A stretch of DNA of 64,000 nt from positions 4,154,001-4,218,000 of the forward strand of contig NC_014217.1 of the NCBI RefSeq assembly GCF_000092925.1, in the 5' to 3' direction. Source of the DNA: Ancylobacter novellus DSM 506 (lineage in GTDB: Bacteria > Pseudomonadota > Alphaproteobacteria > Rhizobiales > Xanthobacteraceae). This document shows positions 1-9,760 of the stretch, one piece after another (within the stretch, counting starts at the first letter, position 1; each line of letters starts with the position of its first letter). A program made the position numbers and the translations under genes. Under the pieces are notes generated by a model that saw only the letters and a program-made list of their open reading frames with translations, did not search any database and was not told where the DNA came from.

Positions 1-413
1 GCCTGCGAGAAGAAGCGCACGCCGTTCTCCACCGCCCCGCCCTTCGGGTCCGGCGCGCCGTAATAGATGCGCCGCAGCCGGGCGAAGGAAATGGCGCCGG
101 CGCACATGGTGCAGGGTTCCAGCGTGACGTAGAGGTCGCATTCGGCGAGCCGGTCGCTGCCGAGCACCGAGGCGGCGGCGCGGATCACCATCATCTCCGC
201 ATGGGCGGTGGGATCGGCGAGCTCGCGCATGCGGTTGCCCTCGGCGGCGAGCGCGGTGCCGCCCCGCACCAGCACCGCCCCGACCGGCACCTCGCCGCGC
301 GCGCCGGCCTTGGCCGCCTCGGCCAGTGCCAGCAGCATGAAGTCGGTGCGTGCCCGCGCGGCACCCGAATTCGCCGCCGCGGAGCCGCCGTTGCCTGAAT
401 TGTTCGTCGTCAA
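1..413 (-). CDS. tadA: tRNA-specific adenosine deaminase TadA (3' end cut off by window edge)
   Basis: Deaminates the wobble adenosine 34 to inosine in tRNA-Arg(ACG), using zinc. Reading the minus strand gives the two zinc-site motifs of the cytidine/deoxycytidylate deaminase fold: HAE (catalytic Glu) and PCTMCAGAI. The GEVPVGAVLV stretch near the N terminus is typical of TadA. The C terminus lies beyond base 1. The start is uncertain: TTG at 413, GTG at 422 and ATG at 338 are all in frame; 413 gives an N-terminal extension like other rhizobial TadA proteins. It is divergent from rluB, an arrangement common in Hyphomicrobiales. Confidence 0.9.
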   Translation of the reverse strand, partial: MTTNNSGNGGSAAANSGAARARTDFMLLALAEAAKAGARGEVPVGAVLVRGGTALAAEGNRMRELADPTAHAEMMVIRAAASVLGSDRLAECDLYVTLEPCTMCAGAISFARLRRIYYGAPDPKGGAVENGVRFFSQ

Positions 414-512
414 CGTCCCCACCTGCCCAAAAGCGCGCCCGCGGCTCGCAAAAGCTCGCACCGTCTCGCCGGACGTGCTAGCACCCGCGGCCTTGAGACT
501 GGATTGAATCCC

Positions 513-2807
513 ATGCCGAAAAACCCGCCGTCCCGCAAGGATCACAACCGCGTGCCGCGCGCCCCGCGCGCATTGGAGCCGGCCGCGCCGCGCGAGGCCG
601 AGCGCGTCGCCAAGGTGATCGCCCGCGCCGGGCTCGGCTCGCGCCGTGAGATCGAGGAATGGATCCTCGCCGGGCGCGTGGCGGTGAACGGCGAGGTGCT
701 GGAGAGCCCGGCGCGTACCGTGACGCCTGAGGACGCCATCACGGTGGACGGCAACCCGCTGCCGGCCAAGGAGCGCACGCGGCTGTTCATGTACCACAAG
801 CCCAAGGGCGTGGTGACGACCAACTACGACCCGGAAGGGCGCCCGACCCTGTTCGAGATCCTGCCCGCCGGCCTGCCGCGCCTGGTCTCGGTCGGCCGGC
901 TCGACCTCAACACCGAGGGGCTGATTCTGCTCACCAATGATGGCGGGCTCTCGCGCGTGCTGGAGCTGCCGGAGACCGGCTGGCTGCGCCGCTACCGCGT
1001 GCGCGCCAAGGGCGACATCACCCAGGACAAGCTCGACGCGCTGATGGAGGGCGTCACCGTCGACGGCGTGCATTACGGCCCGATCGAGGCGAAGCTCGAC
1101 CGCGTGCAGGGCGCCAATAGCTGGCTCACCTTGGCGCTGCGCGAGGGCAAGAACCGCGAGGTGCGCAACGTGCTGGGCAGCCTCGGGCTCGAGGTGAACC
1201 GGCTGATCCGCGTCTCCTACGGCCCGTTCCAGCTCGGCGAGATTCCGCAGGGCGAGGTGGAGGAAGTGCGCACCCGCGTGCTGGCCGACCAGCTCGGCGA
1301 GGCGCTTTCCGCCGCGGCCGGGGCCGACTTCGAGGGTCCGCTGTTCAACCACAACGACGAGGACGAGGCGCCCAAGGCCGGCAAGCCGCGTGGCGCCAAG
1401 GCCCGCTACGCCGCGGCGGAAGGCGCCGAGGACCGGCATCGCCGCCGGCCGATCGACGTCGAGCCGGGCGAGGGGCGCAGCGTGACCGCCGGCGTCGTCG
1501 CCGACCGCAAGGGCCGCCAGGTGCTGGTGCAGCGCGTGCGCTCGACCGAGGCCGAGCCGGAGCCGGAGGGACGTCGCCGTCCGCAGCGTGAGGTGGAACG
1601 CCGCGAGGCCGAGCGAGAAGCCGCGCGTGCGCCTCGAGCGCCCCGCGGCCGTTCCGAAGGCGGCGAGCGCACCTTCCGCAAGCGTCCGTCCCGACCCTTC
1701 GAGGAGGCGCCCGGCGGCGAGGAGGAGCGCCCCATGCGCGCCCGCCCCGCGCGCACGCCGAGCCGCGACCGGCAGATCGGCGGGCCGCGCCCGTCGCGCC
1801 CGCGTGAGGACCGCGCCCCGCGTGATGAGAGCGAGGCGGGAGAACGCCCGTTCCGCAACCGTAATGATCGCCCGGAGCGGGCCGACCGCGCCCCGCGCGG
1901 CGATCGCCCCTTCCGCGAGCGTGGCCCGCGCCCCGAGGGAGATCGTCCGTTCCGCGAACGCGGTCCCCGGCCGGATGGCGACCGCCCCTTCCGTCCGCGC
2001 GGCCCGAGGCCCGAAGGCGCCGGCGACGAGCGTCCGCCCCGCCGCGAGCGTCCCGAGGGCGGGCGTACCTTCCGCGGCGAGGGCAGCGACCGGCCCTATA
2101 GCGGGCGGGTGAAATCCGAGCAGCATCGCGGCCGACCGGACCGCTTCGAAGAGCGTGGCGAGGGCGAGCGTCCCGCGCGGCCGTTCCGCGAACGCGCGCC
2201 GCGTCCCGAGGGCGACCGCGCCCCGCGCGGCGAGCGTCCGTTCCGCGAGCGCACGCCGCGCGCCGAAGGGGATCGTCCCTTCCGCGAGCGTGGTCCTCGC
2301 CCGGAGGGAGATCGCCCGTTCCGCGAGCGTGGCCCCCGCCCTGAGGGCGAGCGCTCCTTCCGCCCGCGTGCGCCGCGCCCGGAAGGCGATGAGCGTCCCC
2401 CGCGTCGCGAGCGGCCCGAGGGGGAACGTTCGTTCCGTCCGCGCGGCCCGCGTCCCGAAGGAGACCGCAGCGAGCGTCCGCCGCGTCGGGAGCGACCGGA
2501 GGGCGAGCGGCCCTTCCGCTCCCGCGAGGACCGTCCGGCCCGCAGCGAGGGTGATCGCCCGGCGCGTCCGTTCCGTGGGCGCACGACCCGGCCGGAAGGC
2601 GAGCGTTCCTTCGGGCAGCGCGAGGATCGCGCGCCGCGCGGCGAGCGTCCGGCGGGAAAATCCTTCGACAAGCGGCCCGGCGGCAAACCCTCGGGCGGCC
2701 GTCCCTTCGGCGGCAAGCCGGGTGGACGTCCGGGTGGCGGCAAACCTGGCGGCGGAAAACCGGGTGGCAAGCCTGGCGGGCGTCCGCCGCGCACGCCGCG
2801 TAGCTGA
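513..2807 (+). CDS. rluB: 23S rRNA pseudouridine synthase, RluB/RsuA family, with very long repetitive C-terminal tail
   Basis: Isomerises uridine to pseudouridine in rRNA. An S4 RNA-binding domain (about residues 30-75) is followed by the RsuA/RluB catalytic domain with the GRLD motif at residues 128-131 (catalytic Asp131), ending near residue 265. The remaining ~480 residues are low-complexity: Arg/Glu/Pro-rich units around GDRPFRERGPRPE, then a Gly/Lys/Pro tail. Total length is 764 aa against roughly 250-300 for typical RluB. ATG 513 is chosen; a TTG at 504 is also in frame. RsmD follows 8 bp downstream, so the two rRNA modification genes are probably cotranscribed. Exact target position (RluB, RluE or RluF class) is not determined. 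Confidence 0.9.
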   Translation: MPKNPPSRKDHNRVPRAPRALEPAAPREAERVAKVIARAGLGSRREIEEWILAGRVAVNGEVLESPARTVTPEDAITVDGNPLPAKERTRLFMYHKPKGVVTTNYDPEGRPTLFEILPAGLPRLVSVGRLDLNTEGLILLTNDGGLSRVLELPETGWLRRYRVRAKGDITQDKLDALMEGVTVDGVHYGPIEAKLDRVQGANSWLTLALREGKNREVRNVLGSLGLEVNRLIRVSYGPFQLGEIPQGEVEEVRTRVLADQLGEALSAAAGADFEGPLFNHNDEDEAPKAGKPRGAKARYAAAEGAEDRHRRRPIDVEPGEGRSVTAGVVADRKGRQVLVQRVRSTEAEPEPEGRRRPQREVERREAEREAARAPRAPRGRSEGGERTFRKRPSRPFEEAPGGEEERPMRARPARTPSRDRQIGGPRPSRPREDRAPRDESEAGERPFRNRNDRPERADRAPRGDRPFRERGPRPEGDRPFRERGPRPDGDRPFRPRGPRPEGAGDERPPRRERPEGGRTFRGEGSDRPYSGRVKSEQHRGRPDRFEERGEGERPARPFRERAPRPEGDRAPRGERPFRERTPRAEGDRPFRERGPRPEGDRPFRERGPRPEGERSFRPRAPRPEGDERPPRRERPEGERSFRPRGPRPEGDRSERPPRRERPEGERPFRSREDRPARSEGDRPARPFRGRTTRPEGERSFGQREDRAPRGERPAGKSFDKRPGGKPSGGRPFGGKPGGRPGGGKPGGGKPGGKPGGRPPRTPRS
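1860..2790 (+). repeat. In-frame degenerate ~39-bp tandem repeats in the rluB tail
   Basis: Imperfect coding repeats built on the 13-residue unit GDRPFRERGPRPE, with variants containing PFRPRGPRP and PPRRERPEG. They change at about 2640 into short GGKPGG/GGRPGG units. All copies stay in frame, so the array lengthens the protein rather than breaking it. Confidence 0.85.
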
Positions 2808-2815
2808 CGCAAGTC

Positions 2816-3373
2816 ATGCGCATCGTCGGCGGCCGCTTCCGGGGGCGGGCGCTCAAGAGCCCGTCTTCCAACGCCACGCGGCCGACCTCCGACCGGCTGC
2901 GCGAGGCGCTGTTCAACGTGCTCGCCCATGCCTATGACGACGCGGCGGACGGCGCGCGGGTGCTCGACCTCTTCGCCGGCACCGGCGCGCTGGGGCTGGA
3001 GGCGCTTTCGCGCGGGGCGAAGTTCGCCGTTTTCGTGGAAGAGGCGGCCGAGCCGCGCGGAACCATCCGCGCCAATGTCGAGGCGCTCGGCGTCGGCGGC
3101 ATCACCCGCATCTTCCGCCGCGACGCCACCAAGCTCGGCGAGGCGCTGGCGAGCGATTCCTTCGACCTCGTCTTCTGCGACCCGCCCTATGGCCGCGGCC
3201 TCGCCGAGAAGGCGCTCGTGAGCGCGCGCGACGGCAAATGGCTGGCGCCGGGCGCGCTGGTCATCGTCGAGGAGGCCGTCGAGGCCGCCTTCGCCGCGCC
3301 TGAGGGCTTCGAGGAACTGGAGCGCCGGCGCTACGACGCGAGCGAGATCGTTATTTTGCGCGGGCCAGGCTGA
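2816..3373 (+). CDS. rsmD: 16S rRNA (guanine(966)-N(2))-methyltransferase RsmD
   Basis: Transfers methyl from SAM to N2 of G966 of 16S rRNA in the 30S subunit. The 185-aa product has the Rossmann SAM-binding motif LDLFAGTGALGLEAL (around residues 50-64) and the N2-amino methyltransferase motif FCDPPYGRGL (around residue 122). The N-terminal MRIVGGRFRGRAL is the family signature. ATG 2816 lies just after the rluB stop, consistent with a two-gene operon. Length is normal. Confidence 0.95.
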   Translation: MRIVGGRFRGRALKSPSSNATRPTSDRLREALFNVLAHAYDDAADGARVLDLFAGTGALGLEALSRGAKFAVFVEEAAEPRGTIRANVEALGVGGITRIFRRDATKLGEALASDSFDLVFCDPPYGRGLAEKALVSARDGKWLAPGALVIVEEAVEAAFAAPEGFEELERRRYDASEIVILRGPG

Positions 3374-3376
3374 AGG

Positions 3377-3472
3377 CCGTCATCCCGGACGGCCGTCAGG
3401 CCGATCCGGGATCGCAGGCAGAACGGAGAGCGATCCCGGCTCTGCGCCTTCGCCTTCGGCCGGGATGACGGC
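3377..3472. repeat. REP-like palindromic element, type B
   Basis: A long imperfect palindrome opening with GTCATCCCGGACGGCC and closing with GGCCGGGATGAC, with inner GATCCGGGATCG and CGATCCCGGCTC arms. A near copy lies at 21281-21375. It sits between the convergent rsmD and hydrolase genes. Confidence 0.8.
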
Positions 3473-3484
3473 TATGGGGATACG

Positions 3485-4270
3485 TCACGCCACCTCTTCC
3501 ACCGCCTTGAGGATCCGCTCGATGTCCTCCGGGCGCGACAGGCGATGGTCGCCGTCCTTCACCAGGGTCAGCACCACGTCGTCCTCGGCGAGGCAGGTGG
3601 TGAGGCGCAGCGCGTGCTGCCACGGCACGTCCGGGTCGGCGACGCCCTGCAGGATGCGCACCCGGCAGCCGACCGCGAAGGGCGCGCCGAGCACGAGGTT
3701 GCTGCGTCCATCCTCGATCAGGCCGCGGGTGATGGGCTGGGGCGGGCCGTACTGCGATTCCCGGTACCAGACGCCCTTGCCGGTGATCTCGGCGCGCACC
3801 TTCTCCGGCATCGCCTTCCACATCAGCTCCTCGGTGAAGTCCGGGGCGGGGGCGATCAATACGAGGGCGGCGAGGCGGTTCGTCTCACCGCGCGCGGCCA
3901 GCACGCGGGCGAGCAGCAGCGCGATCCAGCCGCCCATGGAGGAGCCAACGACGATCTGCGGCCCGGCCGTCTCGCGGTCGAACACGGCGAGCGCGTCCTC
4001 CAGCCAACGCGAAATGGTGCCGTCGATGAACGCGCCTTCCGATTCCCCATGGCCGGAATAATCGAAGCGCACCACCTGCCGGCCGGTGCGCGCCCCCCAG
4101 TTTGCCAGTTCCTCCGCCTTGGTGCCGCGCATGTCGGAGAGGAAGCCGCCGCACCAGACCACGCCGGGATGCTCGGGCGTCGAACGGCCGGGCGTGACCC
4201 GCACCGCGATGCGGCGGGAATCCGCGCCGACGGTGATGAAGCGGGGCGGGGTTTCGGTGGCGTCGGTCAT
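3485..4270 (-). CDS. Alpha/beta hydrolase
   Basis: A 261-aa alpha/beta-hydrolase fold protein. The nucleophile elbow GSSMGG (G-x-S-x-G) is visible, an Asp follows the late beta strand (GVADPDVPW), and a C-terminal histidine appears in KDGDHRLS, completing a Ser-Asp-His triad. No signal peptide is seen, so it is probably cytosolic. The substrate cannot be deduced. ATG 4270 is preferred over an upstream in-frame start at 4330 because the extra residues are Arg-rich and unlike the family. It is divergent from infC. Confidence 0.85.
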   Translation of the reverse strand: MTDATETPPRFITVGADSRRIAVRVTPGRSTPEHPGVVWCGGFLSDMRGTKAEELANWGARTGRQVVRFDYSGHGESEGAFIDGTISRWLEDALAVFDRETAGPQIVVGSSMGGWIALLLARVLAARGETNRLAALVLIAPAPDFTEELMWKAMPEKVRAEITGKGVWYRESQYGPPQPITRGLIEDGRSNLVLGAPFAVGCRVRILQGVADPDVPWQHALRLTTCLAEDDVVLTLVKDGDHRLSRPEDIERILKAVEEVA

Positions 4271-4434
4271 GCTCGGCTTACCTCTTCCTCGACGGCCGGG
4301 ACGGCTTGCGATTCGCGCCCGCCACGCCATCTTGGCTTTACAGGTGGGCGTCGCGCGCGAACAGCGCGAAGGCCGCCAGCGTCGCGGATGTGCAACCGAT
4401 TCAGGAAATGCACGCGTTCCGCACTGTCACGCCG

Positions 4435-4463
4435 TTGACTTCTGACGGGTTTGTCACGATCTT
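4435..4463 (+). promoter_or_regulatory. Candidate sigma-70-type promoter for infC
   Basis: TTGACT (4435-4440), a 17-bp spacer and GATCTT (4458-4463) stand about 97 bp before the infC start. The -35 match is good and the -10 is moderate. Assignment rests on spacing and position only. Confidence 0.45.
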
Positions 4464-4559
4464 CTGCGACCGTTTCACGCGCGCGCAAGACGAGCCGGCC
4501 GGCACCCTTCCGAGGCGCGGTGAAACGAAACTTCTGAAATGGCAGAGGAGAGAACCGCC

Positions 4560-5096
4560 ATTCGTCGCCCCATGAGACCCGTCGCGCCGGAGAAGGAAGG
4601 CCCGCGCGTCAACGAAGACATCCGCATCCGCGAAGTGCAGCTCATCGACCAGGATGGGCAGAACCTCGGCGTCATCGCGACGCGCGAGGCCATTGTCATG
4701 GCGCAGGACGCGGGCCTCGACCTGGTCGAGATCGCTCCCAATTCGGTCCCGCCGGTCTGCAAGATCCTCGATTACGGCCGCTTCAAGTACCAGAACCAGA
4801 AGAAGGCCAACGAGGCGCGCAAGAAGCAGCACGTCGTCGAGATCAAGGAAATCAAGCTGCGTCCCGGCATCGACACGCACGACTACGACGTGAAGATGAA
4901 GGCGATCCACCGCTTCTTCGACGAGGGCGACAAGGTGAAGGTCACCCTGCGCTTCCGTGGCCGCGAGATGGCGCATCAGGAGCTTGGCTACAAGCTGCTG
5001 AACAAGGTCAAGGAAGAGCTGGCGACCATCGCCAAGGTCGAGTCCGAGCCTTCGCTGGAAGGCCGGCAGATGACCATGGTGCTCGCCCCGCGCTGA
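4560..5096 (+). CDS. infC: Translation initiation factor IF-3, probable ATT start
   Basis: IF-3 binds the 30S subunit, prevents premature 50S joining and rejects non-canonical start codons. The 178-aa product has both IF-3 domains: N-terminal [13 protein letters not shown] with [18 protein letters not shown], and C-terminal [17 protein letters not shown] through [12 protein letters not shown]. The start chosen is ATT at 4560: a strong Shine-Dalgarno (AGAGGAG, 4545-4551) precedes it at the right distance, and the product then begins (M)RRP like rhizobial IF-3. An in-frame ATG at 4539 exists but would put that Shine-Dalgarno inside the gene. A rare start codon lets IF-3 repress its own translation. 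The usual partners rpmI and rplT do not follow. Confidence 0.93.
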   Translation: MRRPMRPVAPEKEGPRVNEDIRIREVQLIDQDGQNLGVIATREAIVMAQDAGLDLVEIAPNSVPPVCKILDYGRFKYQNQKKANEARKKQHVVEIKEIKLRPGIDTHDYDVKMKAIHRFFDEGDKVKVTLRFRGREMAHQELGYKLLNKVKEELATIAKVESEPSLEGRQMTMVLAPR

Positions 5097-5140
5097 GCGC
5101 GAAATGGTCTGGCGTCGCCGCGACGCCCGCCGCCGATCGA

Positions 5141-5231
5141 CGTCATGCCCGGGCTTGTCCCGGGCATCCACGTCTTGTTCCCGTGCAGCAAGTCCGAAGT
5201 CGTGGATGACCGGGACAAGCCCGGCCATGAT
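5141..5231. repeat. REP-like palindromic element, type A
   Basis: Paired hairpins: the left arm is GTCATGCCCGGGCTTGTCCCGGGCA type sequence followed by TCCACG; the right arm is CGTGGATGACCGGGACAAGC followed by CCGGCCATGA. It lies between the convergent infC and folC genes. The same design recurs at six other places in the window. Confidence 0.85.
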
Positions 5232-5267
5232 GGCGTTCGCTTCGCCGGCGCTTATTTGGCCGCGCGC

Positions 5268-6611
5268 CTATTCCGGCAGGCTGCCATTCTCCGCCAGCAC
5301 GGCACCGGCGAGGTAGAGCGAGCCGGCGATCAGCACGCGCGGCGGCGGGCCGACGGGGAAGTTGCGCAGCCCGTCCAGCGCCTCGGCCACGCTCGGCGCC
5401 GTCGAGGCGTCCATGCCGTGGATGCGGGCGGCGGCGGCCAGGGCGTCGGGCGGTTGCGCCTTGTGCTCGCCCGGCACAGGCACCGCGATCAATTCGCGTG
5501 CCAGCCCGGCGAAGGGCGCCAGGAAGGCGCCGGAATCCTTCGTTCCGAGCATGCCGACGATCAGCACCAGCGGGCGCGGCACGCGATCCTCCAGATCGGC
5601 GAGCGCGGCGGCCAGCGCCTGCCCGCCGGCGGCGTTGTGGCCGCCGTCGAGCCAGATGTCGACGCCTTCCGGCGCGCGCTGGGTCAAAGGGCCGGGGCCG
5701 AGCCGCTGCAGCCGCGCCGGCCATTGCGCCGCGCGCATGCCTTCCTCGAAGGCATGGGACGGCAGGCCGAGATCGGCCACCCGCAGTGCCTCCACCGCGA
5801 GCCCGGCATTGCCGATCTGGTGCGGGCCGACGAGGCGCGGGCGCGGCAGGTCGAGAAGGCCGGCTTCGTCGGCGACGACGAGCCGGCCGCCTTCCTCATG
5901 CGCCTGATACTGCTCGCCCATGATGTGCAAGGGCACGCCGAGACGCGCCGCCTGTCGCTCTATGGCGGCGAGCGCCTCGCGCGGCTGGCGCCCGAGCACG
6001 GCGGGCACGCCGCGCTTCAATATGCCGGCCTTCTCCCGCGCGATGGCGCTGACCGTCTCGCCGAGGAAATCGACATGGTCGATCGAGACCGGCGTGATGA
6101 CGCTGATGAGCGGCTTGTCGACGACATTGGTGGCGTCGAGCCGGCCGCCTAAGCCGACCTCCAGCAGCAATATGTCGGCGGGCACTTCCGAGAACAGCAG
6201 CAACGCCGCGGCGGTGGTGATCTCGAAGAAGGTGATCGGCTCGCCGTCATTGGCGGCCTCGGCGCGCGCCAGCGCGTCGGTCAGCGTCGAGTCGTCGACC
6301 AGCGTGCCGGCGAGGCGGATGCGCTCGTTGAAGCGCACCAGATGCGGCGAGGTGTAGACGTGCACGCGCTTGCCGGCGGCCTCCAGCACGGCGCGCATGA
6401 AGGCGACGGTCGAGCCCTTGCCGTTGGTGCCGGCAACGTGGATCACCGGCGGCAGCCGGCGCTCGGGATGGCCGAGCCGCTCCAGCACCCGCCACATGCG
6501 GTCGAGCGACAGGTCGATCAGCTTGGGGTGCAGCGCCAGCAGGCGGTCGAATATGTCCTCAACCGGCCGGCGCCCCTCGGGGGTGGAACCGGCGGCGGGC
6601 AGGGCGGCCAT
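5268..6611 (-). CDS. folC: Bifunctional folylpolyglutamate synthase / dihydrofolate synthase
   Basis: Joins glutamate to dihydropteroate and extends folate polyglutamates, using ATP in the cytosol. The 447-aa product has the Mur-ligase P-loop GTNGKGSTVAF (around residue 52), the SPHLVRFNERI motif, the HVDFLGETVSAIAREKAGI block, and the C-terminal DGGHNAAGG motif. ATG 6611 is chosen because upstream in-frame codons are Arg/Ala-rich and overlap accD. It begins 8 bp after the accD stop, so it is the last gene of an accD-folC unit, the order usual in Hyphomicrobiales. Confidence 0.95.
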   Translation of the reverse strand: MAALPAAGSTPEGRRPVEDIFDRLLALHPKLIDLSLDRMWRVLERLGHPERRLPPVIHVAGTNGKGSTVAFMRAVLEAAGKRVHVYTSPHLVRFNERIRLAGTLVDDSTLTDALARAEAANDGEPITFFEITTAAALLLFSEVPADILLLEVGLGGRLDATNVVDKPLISVITPVSIDHVDFLGETVSAIAREKAGILKRGVPAVLGRQPREALAAIERQAARLGVPLHIMGEQYQAHEEGGRLVVADEAGLLDLPRPRLVGPHQIGNAGLAVEALRVADLGLPSHAFEEGMRAAQWPARLQRLGPGPLTQRAPEGVDIWLDGGHNAAGGQALAAALADLEDRVPRPLVLIVGMLGTKDSGAFLAPFAGLARELIAVPVPGEHKAQPPDALAAAARIHGMDASTAPSVAEALDGLRNFPVGPPPRVLIAGSLYLAGAVLAENGSLPE

Positions 6612-6619
6612 GGCGGGCC

Positions 6620-7576
6620 TCAGACGCCGGCCGGCGCGGGCGGCGGCAGCGCCGGGGCGTCCGCCGGCACGGCCGGGGTCTCGGCGCCGGAACCGTTCAG
6701 CGAGGCCTTCGCCGCGCCGTTGGCGGCCGGCGCGCGCATCAGCAGCCGGCACAGCCGGGCCAGCGTCGGGCGCATCTCGTGGCGGTGCACGACGAGGTCG
6801 ATCATGCCGTGGTCGCGCAGATATTCGGCGCGCTGGAAGCCCTCGGGCAGCTTCTCGCGGATGGTCTGCTCGATGACGCGCGGGCCGGCGAAGCCGATCA
6901 GTGCGCCCGGCTCGGCGATCTGGATGTCGCCCAGCATGGCGTAGGAGGCGGTGACGCCGCCGGTGGTCGGGTTCACCAGCACGACGATGTAGGGCAGGCG
7001 CGCCTCGCGCAGTTCCTGGATGGCGCAGGTGGTGCGCGGCATCTGCATCAGCGAGAGGATGCCTTCCTGCATGCGCGCGCCGCCGGAGGAGGCGAACATG
7101 ATGAAGGGCGTGCCGCGCGAGGCGGCGGTCTCCAGCCCGGTGACGATGGCCTCGCCGGCGGCCATGCCGAGCGAACCGCCCATGAAGCCGAAATCCTGCA
7201 CGGCGATGGTGACCGGCAGGCCCTCAAGCTTGCCGTAGCCGACCTTCACCGCGTCCTGCGCGCCGGTCTTGGCGCGGGCGTCCTTGAGGCGGTCGACGTA
7301 GCGCTTCTCGTCGCGGAACTTCAGCGGGTCGGCCGGGACCTGCGGCAGCGCCACGTCGTACCATTTGCCGCCGTCGAACATGGAGCGCAGCCGCGCGGTC
7401 GGCTCCATGCGCATGTGGTAGCCGGAACCGGGGATGACGAAGAGGTTCGCCTCCAGGTCCTTGTGGAACACCAGCTGCCCGGTCTCGGGACACTTCACCC
7501 AGAGATTCTCCGGCACCTCCCTGCGGTTCAGGAAGGAGTTGAGCTTCGGGCGGACGACGTTCGAGATCCAGTTCAA
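6620..7576 (-). CDS. accD: Acetyl-CoA carboxylase carboxyltransferase subunit beta, zinc ribbon degenerate
   Basis: With AccA it transfers CO2 from biotin-BCCP to acetyl-CoA to make malonyl-CoA for fatty acids. The 318-aa product has the crotonase-like core with [26 protein letters not shown] and [13 protein letters not shown]. The N-terminal zinc ribbon normally has four cysteines; only Cys29 remains, with Thr32, Ile48 and Ser51 at the other sites. The start is TTG at 7576 (encoding MNWISN), preceded by CCGGAG; no alternative start is in frame. The Pro/Ala-rich C-terminal ~35 residues are an extension. Runs into folC. Confidence 0.95.
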   Translation of the reverse strand: MNWISNVVRPKLNSFLNRREVPENLWVKCPETGQLVFHKDLEANLFVIPGSGYHMRMEPTARLRSMFDGGKWYDVALPQVPADPLKFRDEKRYVDRLKDARAKTGAQDAVKVGYGKLEGLPVTIAVQDFGFMGGSLGMAAGEAIVTGLETAASRGTPFIMFASSGGARMQEGILSLMQMPRTTCAIQELREARLPYIVVLVNPTTGGVTASYAMLGDIQIAEPGALIGFAGPRVIEQTIREKLPEGFQRAEYLRDHGMIDLVVHRHEMRPTLARLCRLLMRAPAANGAAKASLNGSGAETPAVPADAPALPPPAPAGV

Positions 7577-7691
7577 TGGTATGGCTCCGGACGGTGGTGT
7601 CGGACGGCCGCTCGCCGCGGCCGGCCTTCATCTAATCGCCGAGGGCGGCGATGAAAAGGCAAGCGCGCGGAAAGCGCGCACCGCGCCTCCG

Positions 7692-8527
7692 CTACTCGGC
7701 GGCCTGCCGACGCACCCCGTGCACGGCTTCGGCGAGCGCGCCGACGAGGCGGGTGACGGCGGGGATGGTGGCGGGCGTCGCCTTGTCGTCCGCATCGAGC
7801 GTCGCGCGCAGCGCGTCGATCAGCGCCGAGCCGACCACCACGCCATCCGCGCCGGCGGCGATGGCGGCGGCGTGCTCCGGCGTCTTCACGCCGAAGCCGA
7901 CCGCGACCGGCAGGGCGGTGTGGCGCTTGATGCGGGCCACCGCCTGGGCGACGACGTCCGGCTTCGGCGTCGCCGCGCCGGTGATGCCGGTGATGGAGAC
8001 GTAGTAGACGAAGCCCGCCGTGTTCGCGAGCACCGCCGGCAGGCGCTTGTCGTCCGTCGTCGGCGTGGCCAGGCGGATGAAGTCGAGCCCGGCCAGCAGC
8101 GCCGGCAGGCAGAGCTCGTTGTCCTCTTCCGGCGGCAGGTCGACGACGATGAGCCCGTCGACGCCCGCTTCCTTGGCGTCCTTGAGGAAGCGGTCGACGC
8201 CGTAGATGTAGATCGGGTTGTAGTAGCCCATCAGCACGATCGGCGTGCCGTCATTGGTCTCGCGGAAGGCGCTGACCATGGCGAGCGTCTTCCGCAGCGT
8301 CTGGCCGGCTTTCAGCGCGCGCAGACCCGCGGCCTGGATCGCCGGGCCGTCGGCCATCGGATCGGTGAAGGGCACGCCGAGCTCGATGACGTCGGCGCCG
8401 GCCTCGGGGAGCGCCTTCAGCAGCGCCAGCGAAGTGTCGTAGTCGGGATCGCCGGCGGTGACGAAGGTCACGAGCGCGGCGCGGCCTTCGCTCGCGCAGG
8501 AAGCGAAGCGCACATCGAGGCGGGTGG

Positions 8528-8531
<4 letters not shown>
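7692..8531 (-). CDS. trpA: Tryptophan synthase alpha chain
   Basis: Cleaves indole-3-glycerol phosphate to indole, which is channelled to TrpB. The 279-aa TIM barrel shows the catalytic Glu in [17 protein letters not shown] and the catalytic Asp in [10 protein letters not shown], plus the phosphate-binding GFGVKTPEH and ADGVVVGSA motifs. ATG 8531 overlaps the trpB stop by 4 bp (ATGA), showing translational coupling. Last gene of a trpF-trpB-trpA unit; accD starts 115 bp downstream. Confidence 0.97.

Positions 8532-9756
<1,225 letters not shown>

Positions 9757-9760
<4 letters not shown>

Noticed and set aside
1345..2916. 523-codon minus-strand open frame opposite the rluB tail
   Set aside because: It is the mirror of the Arg/Pro repeats; its product is Arg/Ala/Gly-rich without a domain and the sense frame is a real enzyme.
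5097..5267. rpmI and rplT after infC
   Set aside because: The sequence after infC is a REP element followed by the convergent folC; the ribosomal genes are not here.
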